Part shown: piece after piece, positions 1 through 8,100 of the stretch
Layout: every line of letters starts with the position of its first letter
Position numbering within the stretch: position 1 is the first letter of the stretch
NCBI GenBank assembly: GCA_038227045.1
Contig: JBBRQD010000173.1
Location: 1 to 8,836, forward strand
Length of the DNA: 8,836 nt
Direction of reading: 5' to 3'
From: JANXLS01 sp038227045
GTDB lineage: Bacteria; Planctomycetota; SZUA-567; H5-PLA8
Made by a program: the position numbers and the translations under genes
Notes under the pieces: generated by a model
Databases searched by the model: none
Told to the model about the DNA's origin: nothing
What the model saw: only the letters and a program-made list of their open reading frames with translations

Positions 1-152
1 AAATCAATTATTGGCAGCGCCAGCGGAAAAAAGCAGCCGTCTCGCATCGACGTAAAGCCCTTCGCCTGTTACATACGAATGGCATATACTTATGGCAGCT
101 TACCAAATGTTTCGGTGCTCAGTTAGCGTTGTAGTGTTAGAGCATTACACAG

Positions 153-216
153 TCGAATGTAGCTCGCCACTTACAGGGCTTGGAATTCGCCCTCACCCGT
201 AACACGCGCAATGGGT
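153..216. repeat. Degenerate copy of palindromic intergenic repeat (copy A)
   Basis: Bases 153-172 match bases 8490-8509, downstream of the second gene, at 17 of 20 positions in the same orientation. Behind this block is a perfect 5-bp inverted repeat (AGGGC 175-179 / GCCCT 189-193), then ACCC (195-198) and GGGT (213-216), which correspond in order to the hairpin arms of the downstream copy but are largely decayed. The order of elements resembles interspersed palindromic (REP-like) repeats common between genes in PVC-group and other environmental genomes; that family link is from memory and inferred. No protein is encoded here. Confidence 0.45.
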
Positions 217-257
217 CGTTTGGCGATATGTTCAACGCGACGCGAAGATCCGATCGG

Positions 258-300
258 TTGATTGAACTGACTCGGACTATTTTAAAAAATTTCAAATTTT
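258..300 (+). promoter_or_regulatory. AT-rich possible promoter of the sigma factor gene
   Basis: This is the most AT-rich stretch upstream of the sigma gene. It contains TTGAAC (262-267) and, 17 bases further, AAAAAT (285-290), each matching 4 of 6 positions of the sigma-70 -35 and -10 consensus. A palindrome AAAATTT-C-AAATTTT lies at 286-300 and could be an operator or simply AT-rich DNA. It would leave a leader of roughly 100 bases. The match is weak and positional only. The rest of bases 1-395 shows no gene I can support. Confidence 0.22.
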
Positions 301-395
301 CTTTCATACGCGGAGGATCGAGCGCACATAAATTAGTGTAAAGACAATGAGACTGTACGAGAAGTCGACGCTTTAAGACTCGTTCAGAGGAAAGC

Positions 396-1988
396 ATGTT
401 TGATTCGGCGGACGTTCAGACTGGCGTGCTCGACGGGGAGTTGCTGGCTCAGTATGTCAGCACACGTTCGCATGAGGCATTTGGCCGCATCGTCGATCGC
501 CATATGCCGGTCGTTTATTCCATCTGTCTGCGGCTTTTGAACGATCCACACGCCGCCGAAGACGCGGCTCAGGCGACATTCATGGTGCTTTTCCGGCGCG
601 CGGATTCCAGCGGCGCCAGGGGCTGTCTGGCCGGCTGGCTTTGTGCGACGGCGCGTTTGTGCGCCCGGAATGTGCAGGTTTCAACACAAAGACGAATCAG
701 AAACGAGGCGCGCGCTGTGTGCTCACTGCCGAATGACACGAACGAAACAGTGGATCCCAATCCCGCCGAACAATGCGAATGGGAAACGGTTAAACCGCAT
801 CTCGACGACGCACTGGCCACCCTGCCCGCTCCTCAGCGCGACGCGATCGTACTGCGCTATTTCCGTCAACTCTCTATTGCCGATGCCGCCCGCGAAATGA
901 ATTGTCCCGAACCCACGCTGGTCTCCCGAGTCCAAAACGGCCTGCGCCGTTTGCGCGAGAAGCTCCGCCGCAAAGGCGCGCCGATCTCCGCCGCGCTGCT
1001 GGCCGCGTTATTGGCGGAACGGTCGGTCCACGCCGCGCCGGCGTCGTTGTGCGCTGCCGCCAAAATCATCCACGCAAGCGCTGCCAGCGCGTCGCCCATT
1101 GCCGCCAGCGCGGCGGGCGCGGCCATCAAAACGCTGTACTGGAGCGCGCTGGTTCCGTGGCTGGCAGCGGGTAGTGCGGCGCTTATCTCGATGCTCCTGG
1201 CGATCCACTGGTTTGTGATTCCAGGCATCGCCATGAATTCGGCGAATGCCAACCCGTCGATTGCACGGCCAGTAGTTGCCGCAGCGCCCGCGGTGCCGGT
1301 CCCCGCTCCGCCGGTGCCCGTTGCGCTGCCCACGCCCGAGCGCTTCGACGATGCGGCAGCGTGGCCCGTGCAAGGCAATCTGCCGATCATGAGGACCGCG
1401 GACGCGCTGACCGTAAATCTTGTGTCGGTTTCACCCACGCCGGTCGCCGAGAATCGTATCAATGACTTTTGCTTAGTTGTGAACAGCAAAAAATGGAAGT
1501 TGGTCAAAGGGCCTGTAAGTTGCCATGTGCGCATGACTATTCCCAGCGCGCCAGCGACTGGCTTTGAAATCGGACTGCTGGCGACGCTCCAAGGAACTGG
1601 CGATCCCGTTAAAAGACGCTTTGGGCTGACGTACGACGGAGGCCAGGTTTTGGTCTCATTGAACAGCGAACTCGCGAAAATTGTTCCCGGACGGATCGTG
1701 ACCTACGATTACCGGGGCAATTCAGCAAACCCTTTGTTGGGTGAATCTCCAAAGCTGGGTACAGGGGCGCACGATCTTGAATTCACGGTGACGGCCACCG
1801 AATTCCTGACACGCGTCGATGGCGCAATCATCTACCAAAAGCCGCATGGATTATCCATAGAAGACATACAGTTCGGTTTCACGGCCGCGGTCAAGAAAGG
1901 TAACACGACCCCCGGCACGATCATCATCGATCACCCAGCTATCCATCAATACGAACCGGCGGCCGCGCCGGAGCCGAAGGAGTTTTAG
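396..1988 (+). CDS. ECF-type RNA polymerase sigma factor fused to a membrane segment and an extracytoplasmic jelly-roll-like domain
   Basis: This 530-residue protein begins as an ECF sigma factor, which directs RNA polymerase to selected promoters. Residues 27-94 look like region 2 (core binding and -10 recognition; AEDAAQATFMVLFRRA at 54-69 is a typical helix). Residues 133-187 look like the region 4 helix-turn-helix (LPAPQRDAIVLRYF, then SIADAAREMNCPEPTLVSRV). A normal ECF protein would end near residue 190. Here an Ala-rich linker follows, then one hydrophobic segment at about 247-276, a Pro/Ala/Val-rich linker (286-313), and a beta-rich domain (about 315-520) resembling LamG/DUF1080-type sugar-binding folds, with a recognisable HDLEFTVTATEFLTRVDG strand pair at 459-476. 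The sigma part is therefore predicted in the cytoplasm and the tail outside the membrane. The start is firm: AGAGGAAA at 386-393 precedes ATG 396, and the reading frame upstream meets TGA at 348 with no other start codon between. No separate anti-sigma gene is visible, so the tail may supply control. The sigma identity is confident; the tail fold is tentative. Confidence 0.9.
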   Translation: MFDSADVQTGVLDGELLAQYVSTRSHEAFGRIVDRHMPVVYSICLRLLNDPHAAEDAAQATFMVLFRRADSSGARGCLAGWLCATARLCARNVQVSTQRRIRNEARAVCSLPNDTNETVDPNPAEQCEWETVKPHLDDALATLPAPQRDAIVLRYFRQLSIADAAREMNCPEPTLVSRVQNGLRRLREKLRRKGAPISAALLAALLAERSVHAAPASLCAAAKIIHASAASASPIAASAAGAAIKTLYWSALVPWLAAGSAALISMLLAIHWFVIPGIAMNSANANPSIARPVVAAAPAVPVPAPPVPVALPTPERFDDAAAWPVQGNLPIMRTADALTVNLVSVSPTPVAENRINDFCLVVNSKKWKLVKGPVSCHVRMTIPSAPATGFEIGLLATLQGTGDPVKRRFGLTYDGGQVLVSLNSELAKIVPGRIVTYDYRGNSANPLLGESPKLGTGAHDLEFTVTATEFLTRVDGAIIYQKPHGLSIEDIQFGFTAAVKKGNTTPGTIIIDHPAIHQYEPAAAPEPKEF

Positions 1989-2076
1989 CCGTTCCGCAAG
2001 GAATCGTCCGTCAGACAATTAAGCTACCACGCACGCTGACAGTTCCGTTTTATCACCCAGTATTCCGGGGCATTAC

Positions 2077-2110
2077 CCGGGGTTGAGGCCCAACACGGCC
2101 TTGCCTCCGG
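2077..2110 (+). other. Strong imperfect hairpin in the leader of the giant gene
   Basis: Bases 2077-2090 can pair with 2097-2110 around a CAACAC loop: 13 of 14 positions pair, counting three G-U pairs, with one mismatch (2083/2104). The inner AGGCC/GGCCT part is perfect. A competing hairpin, CCGGG (2065-2069) with CCCGG (2076-2080), overlaps its left arm, so the two structures exclude each other. The hairpin starts 88 bases after the sigma stop codon and ends 55 bases before the next ATG. No T-run follows it, so it is a poor intrinsic terminator. It could be an mRNA leader structure, an attenuator or a repeat remnant. The rest of the 1989-2165 gap shows no other clear feature. Confidence 0.4.
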
Positions 2111-2150
2111 ATGCTATTCACGATTTCCCGCGCCCGAAAGGGTGCTCATC

Positions 2151-2156
2151 AGGAGG
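2151..2156 (+). promoter_or_regulatory. Shine-Dalgarno site AGGAGG of the giant gene
   Basis: A full AGGAGG lies 9 bases before ATG 2166. An in-frame TAA (2163-2165) directly abuts this ATG, so translation cannot begin further upstream, and a later start (the next Met is residue 9) would cut into the signal peptide. Together these fix the start. Confidence 0.85.
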
Positions 2157-2165
2157 CGATTTTAA

Positions 2166-5100
2166 ATGAAGACGATTTCCATATACCTCATGTTCGCGCT
2201 GGCCGCCGGAATTGGATTCAGCAGCGCATTCGCCGCCGGAGCGCCGATTCGCGGCGACGCCAAAATCGATTATCTGTACCCCTTCGCAAACAATACCTAT
2301 CCGCGCAACGCGACTGCCACGGCCTACGACTCCGCGCGCAAGCGCCTTGTGGTCTTCGGTGGCGTCAGTAGTTCCACTCCGCCGGATACCATCGAATGGG
2401 ACGGCGTCCAGTGGATTGGAGTGCATACCGATCCGCACCCATCGCTCGCATACTACACCATGGCCTACGATGCCGCACGCGGCGTGTGCGTCCTTTTCGG
2501 CAGCGCGCCCGGACGCGTCGAAACGTGGACCTGGGACGGCAGCGCCTGGAAAAAGCTGGCTGTTCCCGGCCCCACCGAACGCACTGGACAGCTCATGGAC
2601 TTCGACAGCGCGAACAACGTCGTAGTGCTGTTCGGCGGCCAAGCGCCGGATGGGACATTTCTGTCGGACACGTGGACCTGGAATGGCAGCGCGTGGTCGC
2701 TAATGTCCACGCCCGTGTCGCCCGAACCGCGCACGGCCTACGGCATGGCATTCGATTCAAACCGCGGCGTGCATGTATTATTTGGCGGAATCGGCCCCAA
2801 AGTTCCATACATGGGCTTTCCCAACATTTTGGTTGCTACTCTTTATACGGACACGTGGGAGTTGAGCGGTTCGACATGGACGAAGAAAACAGTTGCTACG
2901 GTACCCGACGGCATGGGACCTCTGGCCTACGACAGCGTCCGCAAAGTGGTTGTCAACCTCGGAGCGTACGTCAACAGCAATCGGAGCGTCTTTGAATACG
3001 CTGGCGGCGATTGGAAAAAAGTGTCTGCTGCTGGAGGGCCGGCCAGCGCGAATTATTTGGGTGCCGCCTTTGACGACGCGACGGGCACCGTGACGGTGGT
3101 GGGTCCATCGGGCTCGTATGGCGGTGGAAACCTCGACACGTGGGAGTGGAATGGCGCGGCTTGGAGCAGCAAGCTGTTTATCCCGACCGTATATCTCTTT
3201 AAATGGAAGGACATGAACGGAGACGGCCGCCCCGATCTGATTGTCAGCGGAGTCTATGGCGGCAAAGATGTCGTTGCCTTGTTCATGAACAATGGCAATG
3301 GTATAGACAGTGTGCCGGCGTGGATGTATGCCACCGGGCCTATAGCGCAGGCGACGAATATTGTGTCGTTTGCGGATTGGGGCGACATCGACGGCAGCGG
3401 CTATCCTGCATTGGCGATTGGAACGCTCGGCTTTGGCGGCCCAAGCACTGTGATGTATTTCTCCAACACGCTTGGAAAACTTTCCACCGCGCCAGTCTGG
3501 TCCGCAACGGGTTCCTCTCAGTACTTCAATCCCACCTGGGTGCGCATGACGTCCGGATCGGCGACGATGGATCTTGCCGTTCGCGTCGCTACCGGCGTCA
3601 ATGTATATCGCTATTCCGCTGGAATTGGAAAACTCGAAGCCGCACCCTCCATCAATTACTCGGTGCCCAACACCAGCGACGGAAAGGCCGGCGCGGCGAT
3701 ATCCATGGCGTGGGCCGATATCGACGGCGACGGCGACAGCGACCTGGCGCTGGAAGTCTTTTACCCATCCGGTTCGACCGCCGAAGGCACGTCGATTTCA
3801 ATCGTCCAGAATAACGCAGGGACGCTCACGCAGGTCAATCTGCTGAGAAACTACTCCGGGCCGTTTACGTTTGGAGACATCAATCGCGATGGATTGCCGG
3901 ATCTGGTCGGCACCACCTACGCGTTCCTCAATACGGCGGGCGCGTTCACACAACCCTCGTGGCAGATCCCCAACCCCGACAATTATAATTATAACAAGGG
4001 CGTATCGCTGGGCGATGCCGACGGCGATGGCGATCTCGATCTATTAGTATGCAGCGGCAGCAACCATCCCTATTATCTACTGTATCACAACGAGGGCGGC
4101 GGAAAATTTACGTCGACCCCCGACTGGCGGTCGTTTAATGATTACTTTAGCTACGACTATGGTCCCGCATTTGGCGAACTGGTCGATTTTGACGGCGACG
4201 GATACGCCGATGCCGCGACATTCCAAGGCGTTTATTTGCTGGCACCGCCCTATCGCGGTGTCACACAACCCAATCCGCCGACTAATTTAATGGCCTATTC
4301 GGGAATTCCACGCAATCAGGATATTACGGTCAAGTGGACGGCAAGCACTTCAGCGGATGTCTGCAAGTACCGCATCTACGTCGCATCGTGGCTACTGGAT
4401 CCTGAATTATTGGCCGAAGTTCCAGCCACTCAAACGTCGTTTGTCCATACACCATCACCGGGCGGATTCCGGCGCTACAGTATTTCGGCGGTCAACACGC
4501 TCGGACACGAATCAGATTCGACGCTCAATGCCTTTGAGATCGCATCGCTTCTGCCTACCAATGTCGTTGGCGACGCAGCACCCGACGCGACATTTGGGCA
4601 CAATTCATCGTGGAACAATCCGCCGCTCGTCGGAGACCTCGATGGCGACGGCAAGCCCGATATCTTCCTGTTTCATGGGCTTCATTGGCAGATTTTCCAC
4701 AACGACGGAACGGGCCACTTCAACGAATCCTGGACTCACGATTACCCGGTCTATCTTCAGTGCCTCTCCCTCGGTGACGTCAACAACGATGGCCTGCCCG
4801 ATGTGATCGCCGTGGAGACTCGCACCGTGGATCTCGGTGGTGGCGTTACCGGCGAGCGTCAAATTTTGCAATTGTACCTAAACACGGGCGGCGGTTTCGC
4901 AAGCACACCGATCTGGTCATACATGCTGCCCAAGGGTTCCTATGTCGCGGTCGGTTCCAACAGCACTGCGTGGGGCGACGTCGACGGCAACGGCTTCAAG
5001 TCACTGGCCGTCGCCGGCGCCGGAGCGAATGGCGAGGTTCTACTCTTCGGCAATACAGGCGGCACGCTGTCCGCTTCGCCGGTGTGGACATCCGCCGAGC

Positions 5101-8100
5101 AGACCACAACGACGGTCGCGTTCGGGCGCTATGACTCGGATTCGCTCGACGATCTAGCATTCACCCAGGCGGTCGATATTTCGTACAAGGCGTATGTCTA
5201 CACCGGAAAAACAGGCGGACTGCTTGGTGCCACGCCATCGTGGAGCCACAGCCCCGGCAGCAACTCCGGCCCGGTGCTACATCTGTCCTGGTTCGATTTC
5301 AACAACGATGGAAAACAAGACTTAACCGTTCATGCGTACAATGCGGCATACCTGTACGCGAACAGCGGCGGCAATCTCGGTACCACCACGCTCAATGAAT
5401 ACTTCGGAACCGGCAGCGGCGCGGATGGGACTATTGGATGGGCCGACCTCAACGGCGACGGCTATCCGGACCTTTACGGCAAGTCGTCAATTCTTCCGGG
5501 CGGCATCAACGGCACGGGCGGCGCCATCGCCAAGGCCAGCGGCCCTATCGCCAATCAATCCTCCTGGATAGTTGGAAACTATACCCTGATCGACCAGCGC
5601 TGGCAGATGCCTTATGGCGCGTTGCTGATGCAAGCGGTGGATTTCAACGGCGACGGGGTCCCTGATTGGCTGGTGACATCCAATGGGACATTCGAAATTT
5701 ATTTCCGCACCACGTCGTTGACGCCCACGGCGGTGCCTAATCAGCCTTCGAAATTGACCGTGACTCCGAGCGTCGTGCAACTCAACGATGCGAACCCAAC
5801 CGCCACGCTAACCGCCATTGTTACCTACGCGGACAACAGCACCGAAGACGTGACCGACCGCACGATTTTTTACTCATCCAATCCCACGTACAGCGACCCG
5901 ATCATATCGACATTCGGAAACACCGTTCAAGGCTTGGCGAACGGCACCGCGACGGTCATTGCATTCTATGGCGAAGGCGCGAACACCGTCGTTAGAGCAA
6001 ACGCAACGGTCTATGTCGATGTCCTTCATCCGACACCCGTCCAACTTATTATCGCGCCGGCCAACGCGGTGCTGACGCGCATCGGCGAGCCCATTACCTA
6101 CACGGTCAGCGCACAATTGATCGACGGTACGCTTGTCGATGTGACCACGCAAAGCTCCCTGTCCATAACGGGCAATTCCGCCGCCGTTTTGGGCGCCAGC
6201 GGGACGACGGTGGTCTCGATTGGGAACGGCGTATCGACAGTTACGGCAAGTTATGCCGGGCTGGCGGCCGCTACATCGCTGACTGTAAATTCCACGGCAA
6301 CACTCGATTCGATTGCGATGGTCCCTGCGACTCCCACATTGAAATTGGGAGACAGCATTGGCCTGTCAATCACCGCCCATTACACGGACGGATCGACACT
6401 GCAGGTTACATCCAACAGCAGCCTCTCGACGCTCGACACCTCAATTCTTTCAGTTACCGGTGCGCGCGTTACGGCTTTGGCGTCCGGGCAGGGAACCGTG
6501 ACGGGAACATACCTGGGATTGACCGCTTCGACCGTTGTTACAGTCACGTCCGATTCGGTCTTCCAATTCTCACCTGCGGCATACTACGTACTGCGTTCGG
6601 CAGGCACGGCGTCGCTCATCGTCAATCGAATCGGATCGACCGCGGCCAGCGCCACCGTTGACTATGCCACGCTGGATGGAAGCGCTCATGCGGGAACGGA
6701 TTTTACCCTGTCGAGCGGAACGCTTTCATTCACCGCTGGACAGGCGCAGAGCACGATTACCGTGACACTCAACACAGCTATTGCGGCATCGGGCAATGCC
6801 GAATTCTGGGTGCAGCTCGGAAATGCGACAGGTGGCACGCGCCTGGGTCCGATTACTTCGGCGCAGGTCACGCTTCAGCCTGCGAATCCAACGCTCACCG
6901 TGGCGACAACTGGCAGCGGAACCGGCACGGTGACGTTGAATCCGCCGGGCGGAACATACACACCGGGCACAATTGTGACATTGACCGCCAGCGCCTCGCC
7001 GGGCAGCGTGTTCGCGGGGTGGAGCGGCGATCTGAGCGGCTCGACCAATCCCGCGACCTTGACTCTGGACGGCAACAAGTCGGTCACGGCCGCATTCTCA
7101 ATCATCCCACCGCAGTACACGCTGACGGTCAACAGCGGTTTGGGGAGCGGATCGTATACCGCCGGAACGCAGATACAAATTTCCGCGTTGTCACCCCCCG
7201 CACTGAAAATATTCGATAAATGGGTCGGTGATACCTCGGCACTTGCCAGTGCCACGTCGGCAACCACGACAATCACGATGCCTGGCGCGAATGTCACGGT
7301 GACGGCCACCTACAAGGACGCTCCGCCGCCCACATATCTGTTGACCGTAACCAACGGCACCGGCGGTGGCTCCTACACGGCTGGAACGCAAGTGCCAATC
7401 AGCGCGAATGCTCCTGCCGCTGGAAAACTGTTCGACCACTGGACCGGCGATACGACTGCTCTCGCCAGTACCACGGCGTCAACGACAACGGTGTCTATGC
7501 CCAATTCTCCTGTTAACGTAACGGCCACCTACAAGAACGCTCCGCCGCCGACTTTCCTATTGACTGTAAACAGCGGTTCCGGCAGCGGGACTTATACGGC
7601 TGGGACGCAGGTAACGATTACCGCGAATGCGCCATCCGCCGGGAACTTGTTCGATAAATGGATCGGAGCTGTTTCGACGGTCGCGAGCGTGACGTCGGCA
7701 TCGACAACGGTCACAATGCCCGCTGCAAATGCAACGTTGACCGCGACGTACAAACCGATTCCGAATCAGCCGCCGATGTTCCTCTCCGCTCCCACCGCAT
7801 TGCCCAATCCGGCGAAGCCGGGCGATGCTGTACAATTCGTGGCTCAGGCGTCGGATCCCGAAAATGATGTACTGACATACAATTGGACCTTCGGCGACGG
7901 CGCTACCGCTACCGGGGCAAGCGTGCCGCATATCTACACATCCGAAGGCATTTACACGGCCACGGTGACCGTCAGCGACGGAAGCCATTCGATCTCAAGT
8001 TCCATTGCGGTGAAAGTCGTAGCGAGCCACGGTCTGATACTGAGCAGATTAAATGGCACTGCCAATCTCGCGGTTTCTGGGAAAGATACCTGTTCCTTTA

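Noticed and set aside
1..134. Possible C-terminal end of a gene entering the window from the left on the plus strand
   Set aside because: All three frames stay open for a while (stops at 53, 130 and 132), but none gives a recognisable sequence, so no frame can be chosen.
137..397. An 86-codon open frame on the minus strand upstream of the sigma gene
   Set aside because: It runs across the decayed palindromic repeat and the AT-rich stretch, shows no family resemblance and has no supporting context.
866..1534. A 222-codon open frame on the minus strand inside the sigma gene
   Set aside because: It lies wholly antisense to a strongly supported gene, has low-complexity Ala/Gly/Thr-rich composition, and is the expected shadow of the Ala-rich linker in GC-rich DNA.
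2036..2064. Sigma-70-like promoter CTGACA with AGTATT 17 bases on, before the giant gene
   Set aside because: The -10 match is poor and it would place the transcript start beside the hairpin region; not better than chance.
2118..2642. A 174-codon open frame on the minus strand at the start of the giant gene
   Set aside because: It overlaps the signal peptide and kelch repeats antisense and shows no recognisable domain.
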